The notes under the pieces are model-generated. The model was given only the letters and a program-made list of their open reading frames with translations. It was not told the DNA's origin and made no database searches. Made by a program: the position numbers and the translations under genes. Below, in pieces: positions 24,247-33,206 of a stretch of DNA of 64,000 bases. Where the stretch lies: the NCBI GenBank assembly GCA_015063805.1, contig SVTK01000005.1:1-64000 (forward strand). Direction: 5' to 3'. The DNA is from Oscillospiraceae bacterium (GTDB taxonomy: Bacteria; Bacillota; Clostridia; Oscillospirales; CAG-272). Each line of letters starts with the position of its first letter. Position 1 is the first letter of the stretch.

Positions 24247-27200
24247 CCCATATCCTGCGTACCCTGTTTGCCTCTGTGCTTACCGTTTCCCTGGGCACAT
24301 CGGCGGTGATCCTTCTGCTGACTGCCTTCCGCTGTCCCCTGGGACGGATGCGGGCGGGGGGACGGTACCTGCTTTGGCTGCTGGTGATGCTGCGGCTGGT
24401 GCTGCCCTTCACCCTGCCCCTGGCACAGTGGGGGCTGTCCATCGGCCTGCCTGTGATCCCCGAGGCCAATGTGACCGATCCTCCCTCCGCCGAAGAGCCG
24501 GTCCCCTCCGACACGGCCGAGGATATACCCTATCTCTTCCCGCCCGCCGAGAGTTTTCCTGACGAAAATATTTCCCCGGTGGTGCCTGCCCCCGGAAGCA
24601 GCGAACCGTCCTTCGTGGGGACAGAGAACCCCTCTCCCATTCCCCAGCTGCCGGAGCAGCTCCCCCCGGTTCAGCCTTTCCCCTCCACGGGGGAGGCTGT
24701 GGTGACTGTTCCGTCGGTGCCACAAACTGGGGTGCCGACGCCCACTGCCCCGGAGAAGATCCTCACCCTCCCCGATCCCGTTACGCTGCTTGCGTGGGGA
24801 TGGTTCGGGGCGGCGGTGCTCCTCTTCGCCGGACGGCTGATCCACGGCTTGTGTCTGAACCGACGGCTCTCCCGGCTGGGCAGACCGGCGGAGGATCCCG
24901 TGATCCTGGGACAGATGGAACAGCTCTCCCGTCAGCTTGGCCTACGGAAGGCACCGACGCTGCGCATCTGTGCGGATGGAGTCGGCCCCCTGGTCTACGG
25001 CTTTTTCCGTCCTACGGTCCTGCTGCCCGAGGGCGTGGATGACCGTCCCGCCTTTGTGGGGGTCATGGCTCATGAGCTGATCCACATCCGTCGTGGCGAC
25101 CTGTGGTGGAAGCTCATCTCCCTGGCGGCGGTATCCCTGCATTGGTTCAATCCCCTGGTGTACTGGGCGGTAAAACGCTTTGCCGAGGAAACCGAGCTGT
25201 CCTGTGACGAGCAGGTGCTCAAAAACTGTGATGCCGACGCCCGCCGGGGCTACGGCTATCTGCTTCTGTCCATTCTGCGGCGGGGAAGCCACAGCGCCGC
25301 GGGGCTGACCACCCGCTTCAATCCCGCCAAACGTGCGGTGAAGGCTCGCTTTGAGAGCATCCTCGACCTCTCCCCCAAGCGTGCGGGGAAGGTGTGGATC
25401 GCCCTTCTGCTGGCGGTGTGTCTCACCATGGGAACCCTGGTGGCATGCCGCATCGGCGGAGAGGATCCCGTGACCGACGATCCCTCCGAGACCGATCCTC
25501 CTGTGACGGATGCTCCGGTGACAACTACGCCCAAGGAGATCCCCACCCTCAAGTTCGATGCTATCCCCCCCGCCGAAAGCCAGCTGTTCCCTGTGGAGGA
25601 GCTGAGTGCAGTGCCGGGCAAGATGGTGGGCAACCTGAGCACAGGTTTCGTGGAGGTGCGGAACGAGTCGGGTGTTGTGGATTTTTGGATCCAGACCAGT
25701 GAGTTCTACGATTACAATATGCAGGATAACGGTGCCGCCCTCTTCCTCACCGATGCCAACGGCCGAGTGGCGCTGATTACCCTCATCAATCGCACGGGCC
25801 GGGGCGGCAGCGGATACACCACCTGCGAGGTGGTGGAGAATGTGGTGGGAGAGAATCTCATTCCCCTGTCGGTGCGCCACTTCAAGGTGGAGAAGGAGAA
25901 GATGTCCCTTGTCACCTACTCCGACGGCGAGGAAAAGCACGCCCTGCTGGTGGGCGGAACCCTCAACCATGACGCGGGATATGCCCTCTATACCTACGGC
26001 CGCTTTGATCTTGCCGCCGACGAAACCCTCTTCCCCTTTGACCTGGACGAGGACGGTATCGGTGAGCTGATCGCCATGAAGGGGGACCGGGTGACGGCCC
26101 TCTACCGCATGACCGAGGACGGGCTCTCCCGGGCCGGGCTGAGCGAGCCTCTCTATCTCATCCGCACCGAATACGGCCTGCGGTTCTGGGACGGCGGATC
26201 GCTGTGCGTCAACTACAGAGAAGGGGCATTTTCTGAGGTGGTCAGCCCCACCGAGACGGGAGCCATTCCCCTGCCCATCACCTACGCCGAGCCCGAGATT
26301 ACGCCCCATTCCCAGATCCGGTTGGATCATGAAACGGCCCGCAAGAACGAGGCTGTGGCGGTGGCCACGGGCACTACCTTTGGCTTATATCGCATCTACA
26401 ACGGTCTGACCTATCTCGGCCGCTGGATGATGGATCCCCTCACCCTGGGCCAGGGGTTCGTGGGCAGTATGCTCAATTTTGTGGTGGATTCGATTCCCGA
26501 CGGCAATTCCTGCGCCGCGACGGTGCACACCTTCGCGGGACGACGCTTTGTTCGCGTTGAGTGGATTGACGGCAGGGGCGAGGCCTGGGTGGAATACTAC
26601 CAGGAGGACACCATCAGCGGTCCCGACCGCCTCCTGCGGGCAAAGCGGGTCACCTACGCCGACTTTGAAAAAGACGGCAGCAGTGAGCTGATCGCCGACA
26701 ACACCCTCTACTTCTCGGTGAACGGTACTATCTTCACCTCCGATCTTACCGGCTACGGCTTCTCCCACAGTGCTCTCACCTGTACCTTCGATACGGCTGA
26801 GGGCAGGGTGACGGCGACCTATTATCACGGTGCACTGGTGCCGGGGAGAAAGCCGATTGTCTTGCCTGATGAAACCACAGGGCTCATCCAGCCCGATCCG
26901 GGCGCGCCCGAAACCACCCAGCCGGTGGCAAGCAATGCCCCCAAGCTGACCGGGGATGTCTACTTCAAGGGGCCCTGTAACCCCGAGGGAACCGATTATC
27001 TGCTCCTGCACCTGACCGCCGACCGCCGCTACTACGCCATCTTCCCCGATGATGGACGGCTGAAGGAGGAGTCGGGTCTGACCATGGTTTATGAGGACGG
27101 CTTCTCCCTTTACCAAACCTATTACAGCTCGGTAGGCTCGCGGCACTACAATTGGCAGGAATCGATCGGCGTTTTCACGGGCTACCGCTTTGGCGATCTG

Positions 27201-29351
27201 CAGTATGGGGACGCCCTGTTCCTCATCGACCGCGCCGAGTATGAGAAACTCTACAAGGAATCCCTGGCGCGGATGAGCTCCGAGCTGAAGGATACCTCTC
27301 TTTCGGCCAAGGTCACCCTGACCACCCCCTTCCATGAGACGGGAGAAGATCCCGATATCCTGCGGGTGCGCATCGTCAACAAGAGCGACCAGTCTATCAG
27401 CGTGACCCCTGCCTACCGCCTGGAGCGGCGGATGCCCGATCTGACCTGGGCGGCGGTGGCCTGCAACGGCACCCCCACCTTCTCCACTACCCGCTATACC
27501 ATCGCCGCAGGGGGCGAGGCCATCCTTGACCTTGATCTGTCGGTCTATACCGCCCTCACCGATTCCACGGCACGCTATCGCATCATGCTCCCCATCCGGA
27601 GCGCTGACGGGGAAGAGATTGAGCTGCCCTGCAGTTTCTACGGCCGCGGGATCGGCGCGGTGTCCCACACCGCATCTTCCCGGGATTGGTTCCTGCACGT
27701 CCACGACGAGGGATACGGAAACACTCCCCTGGATAAATTCACCTATTCAGTGGGGGTCACCGAGGACTTCTACACCGCTATCGATCAGGCACAGCGTGAG
27801 CAGCCCAAGCCCTGGCGTTACCTCACCTTCACCGAGGACAGCGTGATCCTTTGGCTCCCGCTGGCGAACAACACAAAGGAAGAGCTGCTTCGTAAACTGG
27901 AGTACTCCACCCTCACCATGATTGTGGACGGCGGATCCGTTATGCTGGAGAATCCCGCCCTGCGCTACAGTGAAAATCTGGCCAAGGTGACCTATCGGCT
28001 TCCCGGGGTGTTGGCGCGCGGAGATTATCTGCTGACTCTGGTCTTTGTGGATCACCCTGCGGCTGAGGTGGTGTCCTACCAGCCGGTGACCAACCCCGAT
28101 GCCGCCATCATCACCGCCTCTCCCGTGGGGGGGAATCCCCGGATCTATGTCTTTGAGGAAGGTTTAACCTTCACCTACACCTCCCGCAGTCCGGTGGTGA
28201 ACCTGGGCACCCAGTACACCCTCAAGCTGCCTGCAGGTCTTACCGACGGCCGGATCATATCCGCCGGCAGCGGCGCGGGAAGCGGCGAGTTGATGATCTA
28301 TGTCGCCGCCCGGAACGGGGAAGGGAAGACAGTTTACCTGTCCTACTACCAGTACTGCGGCGATCCCCTCTACTTCAATCAGGTGTACGAGATGAACGAG
28401 ACCCAGGCAAGAGAGCTGCTCGGCGACCGCATTGTGCCGCAAGAACCGACCGAAGCCGAGTATCTCATCAACGGATTTGACATCCATACCATCGGCCACT
28501 ATCCCGAAATTGAGGCGGCGATCCGGGTCAGCGCGGGGAGAGAAACCGGCGTGCTCACAAGGGAGGATTTCCTCCGTGTCACGAGCCTGGATCTGCGCGG
28601 GAAAAATGTTCGGAATATTTTCCCTCTTCGGGCATTGGTCAACCTCACCGAGCTTGATCTTGGGGAAAATGCTCTTGCCGATATTTCCTCGCTTGCCGAA
28701 TTGAAAAACCTCGAGGTGCTCTATCTGGACAATAACCAAAACAACATTGCCGATCTTGCCCACCTATCGGGACTCGGCCGGCTGACCTTTCTGGATCTGA
28801 CGTCCAGTCATCTTACGGATAACATTGCCCCGCTGAAGACGCTGACCAATCTCACCGAGCTCAGATTGGCGGGAAACAGCATCGACGACATTTCCCCCCT
28901 CGCAGGACTGAAAAATCTCACCGAGCTTTCGCTACACGGAAATCTGATCACGGATGTTTCGCCCTTGGCGGAGCTCAAAAATTTGAAGGAGCTTTATCTG
29001 TCGTGCAATCAGATTGCCGACGTTTCTCCCCTGTCGGGCTTGACCGGGCTTACCTATCTGCAGCTGATGGATAACAGGATCACCGATATTTCTCCCCTCG
29101 CCGGACTTGCCAATCTCACCGATGCCAACCTGAGCAGCAATACCATCAGCGATATTTCTCCCCTCGCAGGCTGGAAGAAAATCGAGCGTCTTTCCCTCAG
29201 CTCCAATCCCATCTCCGACATTTCGGTGCTGCGTGACCTGACCACGCTGCTGCAGGTGATGGTGGTGCATTGTCCCGTGGAGGACTTCTCGCCCCTCGAT
29301 CATGTGGGGTATGTGGAGCCTTATACGCGCGGCGGCACAAGGCCCGAATGA
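24243..29351 (+). CDS. M56/BlaR1-like membrane metallopeptidase fused to long extracytoplasmic region with C-terminal leucine-rich repeats (1702 aa)
   Basis: Overlaps BlaI stop by 4 bp; N-terminal TM segments, MAHELIHIRRGDLWWKL (HExxH), CDEQVL; FG-GAP-like DLDEDGIGELIA; C-terminal internalin-like ~22-aa LRRs (LTELSLHGNLITDVSPLAELKN x ~10). Confidence 0.9.
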   Translation: MTHILRTLFASVLTVSLGTSAVILLLTAFRCPLGRMRAGGRYLLWLLVMLRLVLPFTLPLAQWGLSIGLPVIPEANVTDPPSAEEPVPSDTAEDIPYLFPPAESFPDENISPVVPAPGSSEPSFVGTENPSPIPQLPEQLPPVQPFPSTGEAVVTVPSVPQTGVPTPTAPEKILTLPDPVTLLAWGWFGAAVLLFAGRLIHGLCLNRRLSRLGRPAEDPVILGQMEQLSRQLGLRKAPTLRICADGVGPLVYGFFRPTVLLPEGVDDRPAFVGVMAHELIHIRRGDLWWKLISLAAVSLHWFNPLVYWAVKRFAEETELSCDEQVLKNCDADARRGYGYLLLSILRRGSHSAAGLTTRFNPAKRAVKARFESILDLSPKRAGKVWIALLLAVCLTMGTLVACRIGGEDPVTDDPSETDPPVTDAPVTTTPKEIPTLKFDAIPPAESQLFPVEELSAVPGKMVGNLSTGFVEVRNESGVVDFWIQTSEFYDYNMQDNGAALFLTDANGRVALITLINRTGRGGSGYTTCEVVENVVGENLIPLSVRHFKVEKEKMSLVTYSDGEEKHALLVGGTLNHDAGYALYTYGRFDLAADETLFPFDLDEDGIGELIAMKGDRVTALYRMTEDGLSRAGLSEPLYLIRTEYGLRFWDGGSLCVNYREGAFSEVVSPTETGAIPLPITYAEPEITPHSQIRLDHETARKNEAVAVATGTTFGLYRIYNGLTYLGRWMMDPLTLGQGFVGSMLNFVVDSIPDGNSCAATVHTFAGRRFVRVEWIDGRGEAWVEYYQEDTISGPDRLLRAKRVTYADFEKDGSSELIADNTLYFSVNGTIFTSDLTGYGFSHSALTCTFDTAEGRVTATYYHGALVPGRKPIVLPDETTGLIQPDPGAPETTQPVASNAPKLTGDVYFKGPCNPEGTDYLLLHLTADRRYYAIFPDDGRLKEESGLTMVYEDGFSLYQTYYSSVGSRHYNWQESIGVFTGYRFGDLQYGDALFLIDRAEYEKLYKESLARMSSELKDTSLSAKVTLTTPFHETGEDPDILRVRIVNKSDQSISVTPAYRLERRMPDLTWAAVACNGTPTFSTTRYTIAAGGEAILDLDLSVYTALTDSTARYRIMLPIRSADGEEIELPCSFYGRGIGAVSHTASSRDWFLHVHDEGYGNTPLDKFTYSVGVTEDFYTAIDQAQREQPKPWRYLTFTEDSVILWLPLANNTKEELLRKLEYSTLTMIVDGGSVMLENPALRYSENLAKVTYRLPGVLARGDYLLTLVFVDHPAAEVVSYQPVTNPDAAIITASPVGGNPRIYVFEEGLTFTYTSRSPVVNLGTQYTLKLPAGLTDGRIISAGSGAGSGELMIYVAARNGEGKTVYLSYYQYCGDPLYFNQVYEMNETQARELLGDRIVPQEPTEAEYLINGFDIHTIGHYPEIEAAIRVSAGRETGVLTREDFLRVTSLDLRGKNVRNIFPLRALVNLTELDLGENALADISSLAELKNLEVLYLDNNQNNIADLAHLSGLGRLTFLDLTSSHLTDNIAPLKTLTNLTELRLAGNSIDDISPLAGLKNLTELSLHGNLITDVSPLAELKNLKELYLSCNQIADVSPLSGLTGLTYLQLMDNRITDISPLAGLANLTDANLSSNTISDISPLAGWKKIERLSLSSNPISDISVLRDLTTLLQVMVVHCPVEDFSPLDHVGYVEPYTRGGTRPE

Positions 29352-29400
29352 TCCGCTCAGCGGAGTGATGGCGAATGCCGAAAATCTCACAGTAAACCCA

Positions 29401-29432
29401 AAGGAGCTGTCCCAGCCGGGACAGCTCCTTTT
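29401..29432 (+). terminator. Intrinsic terminator after M56-LRR gene
   Basis: AAGGAGCTGTCCCAGCCGGGACAGCTCCTTTT. Confidence 0.8.
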
Positions 29433-29580
29433 CTGTATTTGCGCAGTGTGTTTTTTGAGCCTGTATACCGTTTTTTCATGAAAACGGTCAAATAGGGGCA
29501 TTTTGTTCGACGCATATCAACTAAAAACGGGAATGATTATCTAATTCTCTTTTGGGATTCCTCGGAAAAATGCCCAAAAC

Positions 29581-29613
29581 AAAGGAAGCCGCGACAGTTG
29601 TCGCGGCTTCCTT
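29581..29613 (-). terminator. Terminator of dnaX-ybaB-recR operon
   Basis: AAAGGAAGCCGCGACA-gt-TGTCGCGGCTTCCTTT. Confidence 0.75.
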
Positions 29614-29619
29614 TGCGGT

Positions 29620-30219
29620 TTATTCCACGGTACGGCGGCCCTCCAGGGCGCGGTAGAGGGTGATTTCGTCGGCAAATTCCAGGTCGCCGCCCATGGGGAT
29701 TCCGTAGGCGAGACGGGTGACTTTGATGCCGAAGGGACTCAGCAGACGGGCGATATACATGGCCGTCGCTTCTCCCTCCACGGTGGGATTGGTGGCGACG
29801 ATCACCTCAGTGACGCCGTCGTTCAGCCGATCCAGCAGCTCCTTGATTTTGAGTTGGTCGGGGCCGACACCGTTCATGGGGGAGATCACCCCGTGCAGAA
29901 CGTGGTAGCGCCCGCGGTATTCCTTCACCTTCTCCAGAGCCAGCACAGCGCGGGGATCCTCCACCACGCAGACGGTGGTGGGGTCGCGGCGGTCATCGTC
30001 GCAGACGGTGCAGATCTCCCGGTCAGTGAGGTTCTGACAGATGGGGCAGAGGTGGATCTTTTGCTTGGCATCAAGGATTGCCTGAGCAAAGGCCGCGGCA
30101 TCCTCCTCGCTGGATTCCAGCACCGAGAAGGCAAGCCGCAGGGCGGTCTTCCGCCCGATTCCCGACAGCCGCTGGAACTGCTCGCAGAGAGTCTGCAGCG
30201 GTTGGATATAATCAGCCAT
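29620..30219 (-). CDS. recR: Recombination mediator protein RecR
   Basis: LPGIGRKTALRLAF-like HhH, zinc finger CPICQNLTDREICTVC, Toprim VVEDPRAVLALEK. Confidence 0.96.
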   Translation of the reverse strand: MADYIQPLQTLCEQFQRLSGIGRKTALRLAFSVLESSEEDAAAFAQAILDAKQKIHLCPICQNLTDREICTVCDDDRRDPTTVCVVEDPRAVLALEKVKEYRGRYHVLHGVISPMNGVGPDQLKIKELLDRLNDGVTEVIVATNPTVEGEATAMYIARLLSPFGIKVTRLAYGIPMGGDLEFADEITLYRALEGRRTVE

Positions 30220-30220
30220 A

Positions 30221-30568
30221 TCAGAACAGACCGGGCATATTCATGCTGCCCGTGATCTTCTGCATTTCGGCGGCACTGGTCTGATCCACGCGCTTGATGG
30301 CCTCGTTGACGGCGGCCACCAGCAAATCGGACAGGGTCTCGATATCGTCGGGATCCACCACCTCGGGCTTGATGTCGATGCTGAGAATCTCACGCTTGCC
30401 GTTGATCTTCACACCGATCACACCGCCGCCGGCGGAAATTTCATATTCTCTTGCATCCAGGTCGGCCTGCATGGCCTCCATATCCTCCTGCATCTTCTGT
30501 GCCTGGCGGATCATTGCGTTCATGTTCTGGGGGCCGCCGCCCATTCCCTTGGGAAGTCTGGCTTTCAT
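30221..30568 (-). CDS. YbaB/EbfC family nucleoid-associated protein
   Basis: MKARLPKGMGGGPQNMNAMIRQAQKMQEDMEAMQADLDAREYEISAGGGVIGVKINGKREILSIDIKPEVVD. Confidence 0.96.
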   Translation of the reverse strand: MKARLPKGMGGGPQNMNAMIRQAQKMQEDMEAMQADLDAREYEISAGGGVIGVKINGKREILSIDIKPEVVDPDDIETLSDLLVAAVNEAIKRVDQTSAAEMQKITGSMNMPGLF

Positions 30569-30599
30569 GGTTGTTCTCCTTCTCTATGTTTGTATGAAA

Positions 30600-32201
30600 T
30601 TAGTTTCCTTCGATTGCGGTGAAGATGTCGTCGTCGGGCAGGGCGACCTCGGGGGTGGAAACCTCGAAGCGCAGACCTGCGGGGGGCGTGGGAAGCTGCG
30701 CCGCCAGGGCGGCCAGCAGAAGCTCCCGATTCGCGGGACGGTCGATCATGGTCATCATAAAAGGATTATTTACCCGCACGATGACACAGCCGGCGCTGTC
30801 CTGTGCGGCCTTGGCCCGCTGCAGGAAGCTGCTCAAGGCTGCGTCCCGCTGGCGGAGCTGATCAATGACCTCGGGCCATACGGGGAGGGCATGGAGCTGT
30901 GCAGTTCCTGCGGGATCCTTGGCCACGGCAGGTGCCGGGTCGGGTGCAGGGACAGCCGGCTTCTCCTCGGCAGGAGTTGGCTGCTCCGCGGGGGCAGGTT
31001 CGGCTGCAGCTGCGGGAGCACTCTGCTCAACGGGGATGGGATTGCCGGCCGCCATCAGGGCAAGCCTGCGTTCCAGATCGGCTACCCGGTTCAGCAGGGC
31101 CTCGGTGGAGTTGTCCAGCCGCGGGTCGCAGAGACGGATCAGGGCAAGCTCTGCGCACATTCGCTTGATGGAGCCGCTCCGCTGCATGGCGGCGAGGGCG
31201 TTCTCCAGGTGCTTGGTATGGTTAAGAATGGTCTCCCGATCAAACTGCGCGGACAGAGCGGAGAGCTGCTCGGCCTCGTTGACGGTGAGATCGAGATACC
31301 GGGGGGCATCGGGGGTGGAGAGCATCACCAGCATATCCCGATAGAAAGCGATGAGATCCTGCCAGAAGACGCTGATGTCCCGGGAGGAGGTGACAACTTC
31401 ATCCACGATGGCGAACAGGGTTGCACAGTCCCGGCGGGCAATGGCGGAGACGGTCTCGGCCAGCTGTTCTCTTGAGGAGGCTCCGGTGACTTCTCTCACC
31501 ACCGCTTCGGTGACGGCCCGGTCCCCGCCGGCGCAGAGCTCCAGCAGGCTGAGGGCGTCCCGCATACCGCCTTGTGCGATGCGGGCGATGCGGAGGGCGG
31601 CATCCTCCTCCAGGGGGATGTGTTCGGCGGCGGCCACCGCGGCCAGCCGTTCGGTGATCACCGGCACCGTCAGCCGACGGAAGTCGAAGCGCTGACAGCG
31701 GGAGACGATGGTGGAGGGGAGCTTGTGCAGCTCGGTGGTGGCCAGGATGAAGATCACGTGGGCGGGGGGCTCTTCCAGGGTCTTGAGCAGGGCATTGAAG
31801 GCACTGCCCGAGAGCATATGCACCTCGTCCACGATGTAAACGCGGTAGCGCAGGGAAGAGGGGGAGTAGACCACCTCATCCCGAATGTCGCGGATATTTT
31901 CCACGCCGTTGTTGGAGGCGGCGTCCATTTCCAGCACGTCGGTGGCGGAGCCGTCCAGAATGCCGCGGCAGGCTTCACACTCGCCGCAGGGATTGCCGTC
32001 CCGGGGGGAGAGACAGTTGACGGCACGGGCAAGCAGCTTAGCGCAGGTGGTCTTTCCTGTTCCGCGGGAGCCGCAGAAGAGATAGGCGTGGGAGAATTTG
32101 TTGTTGGCGGTCTCGTATTTGAGAATGGAGGTGATGTGCTCCTGCCCGCATACCTGATCAAAGGTCATGGGGCGCCATTTGCGGTAAAGTGCGCGGTGCA
32201 T
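30600..32201 (-). CDS. dnaX: DNA polymerase III subunit gamma/tau
   Basis: MHRALYRKWRPMTFDQVCGQEHITSILKYETANNKFSHAYLFCGSRGTGKTTCAKLLARAVNC; SRC/zinc module CGECEACR. Confidence 0.97.
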   Translation of the reverse strand: MHRALYRKWRPMTFDQVCGQEHITSILKYETANNKFSHAYLFCGSRGTGKTTCAKLLARAVNCLSPRDGNPCGECEACRGILDGSATDVLEMDAASNNGVENIRDIRDEVVYSPSSLRYRVYIVDEVHMLSGSAFNALLKTLEEPPAHVIFILATTELHKLPSTIVSRCQRFDFRRLTVPVITERLAAVAAAEHIPLEEDAALRIARIAQGGMRDALSLLELCAGGDRAVTEAVVREVTGASSREQLAETVSAIARRDCATLFAIVDEVVTSSRDISVFWQDLIAFYRDMLVMLSTPDAPRYLDLTVNEAEQLSALSAQFDRETILNHTKHLENALAAMQRSGSIKRMCAELALIRLCDPRLDNSTEALLNRVADLERRLALMAAGNPIPVEQSAPAAAAEPAPAEQPTPAEEKPAVPAPDPAPAVAKDPAGTAQLHALPVWPEVIDQLRQRDAALSSFLQRAKAAQDSAGCVIVRVNNPFMMTMIDRPANRELLLAALAAQLPTPPAGLRFEVSTPEVALPDDDIFTAIEGN

Positions 32202-32477
32202 GGAAATACCTCCTTGTCATTTTTCTTGGATAAACGCTCGTACCGAAAACACCGCACAGCCAAGGAAGGCGGGGTGTCGGGGCGGAAAACTTCGGCGTTT
32301 GAGATGGTTTCCGCCCTGACTCGCGCGGGAGCGCGAAACGGTCAGCGGAAACAAAAAACACGATGCACATGAAAACAGTGGCGGGCTCGCGGTAAATAAT
32401 CACATACGGCGGCGCATATTCCCCCATGTCGATAAACCGAACGAGATTTTATGCGCGGGATGGAGGAGGGGGCGTTG

Positions 32478-32510
32478 CCCCCTTCCTCCCCCCGCCCCCC
32501 TACCACCCCC
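32478..32510 (-). other. G-quadruplex-capable tract
   Basis: Minus strand GGGGG-TGGTA-GGGGGG-C-GGGGGG-AGGAA-GGGGG. Confidence 0.6.
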
Positions 32511-32591
32511 GGGTGAGGGTGCACTGCGGGAACAGGCGGAGCTTGCCGTTGCTGTTGCGATGAAAAATAGTGCGGACTCGCCGCAAAATAA

Positions 32592-32864
32592 GACCATACA
32601 CCCCTGTCTCGAACGCTTCGCCTGCGCGCGGCCCGTGGCTGCTGCTCGGAGAAGGCTTCCTCGCGGCACAACGGGTAAACTGCTTAATGCTGCTTGGTTC
32701 CCCACCTGACATGGTTCACAGCTCCCGATTGCGCGAGACCCCCTCGTCAACACAGCAGGAACACGGCGCAAGACCGCCTGCGGAACGCCCTCAAAAGGGG
32801 GATCCACCCCTGCTGTAGCGGATTTCAGGTACAGGGCTCCGCTAATTCCCCGGCTGGTATGGCC
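32592..32864 (-). ncRNA. ffs: Signal recognition particle RNA (large bacterial type)
   Basis: Minus strand contains AGCGGAGCCCTGTACCTGAAATCCGCTACAGCAGGG (Alu-domain-like) and TGTGTTGACGAGGGGGTCTCGCGCAATCGGGAGCTGTGAACCATGTCAGGTGGGGAACCAAGCAGCATTAAG (helix 8, GGAA loop); 5'/3' ends pair; located upstream of dnaX. Confidence 0.93.
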
Positions 32865-32897
32865 TTATTTTACGGCGAGTCCGCCGTTTACCGATAT

Positions 32898-32926
32898 ATT
32901 ATAGCAGAAATCCGTGCATTTTGCAA
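32898..32926 (-). promoter_or_regulatory. Promoter of SRP RNA
   Basis: Minus strand TTGCAA - 17 nt - TATAAT. Confidence 0.75.
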
Positions 32927-32966
32927 GGGGTATGTGTGAAATTTTTTGTCCGAGGTACGATTTCCC

Positions 32967-32995
32967 TTGACAAATCTTTCTGACTATGCTATACT
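32967..32995 (+). promoter_or_regulatory. Promoter upstream of uORF/methyltransferase
   Basis: TTGACA - 17 nt - TATACT. Confidence 0.75.
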
Positions 32996-33021
32996 GACAA
33001 AAAATTTCGGAGGACATTGCT

Positions 33022-33123
33022 GTGCGCCTGCTTCTCACCTGCAAACTGCACAACGATAACGCACCCGACGCAAATCCCATGGCGTGGATTTACGGCGGGC
33101 TTGTTCCTCTGCATAAAATTTAA
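33022..33123 (+). CDS. Candidate 33-aa leader peptide / small protein
   Basis: RBS GGAGGA (33009-33014), GTG start: MRLLLTCKLHNDNAPDANPMAWIYGGLVPLHKI*. Confidence 0.4.
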   Translation: MRLLLTCKLHNDNAPDANPMAWIYGGLVPLHKI

Positions 33124-33148
33124 GCACACAGCTATAGTTTCATGCAAA

Positions 33149-33193
33149 ACGGTACAGGCTCACATTTCGGCCTGTACCGTTATTTTTTCTTTT
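33149..33193 (+). terminator. Strong intrinsic terminator placed immediately before methyltransferase RBS (possible attenuator)
   Basis: ACGGTACAGGC-tcacatttcg-GCCTGTACCGT followed by TATTTTTTCTTTT. Confidence 0.7.
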
Positions 33194-33206
33194 CGGAGGT
33201 GCAACT

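Noticed and set aside
24942-27704. Minus-strand ORFs of 462 and 439 aa inside the M56-LRR gene
   Set aside because: Antisense shadows of a long continuous coding frame with recognisable motifs.
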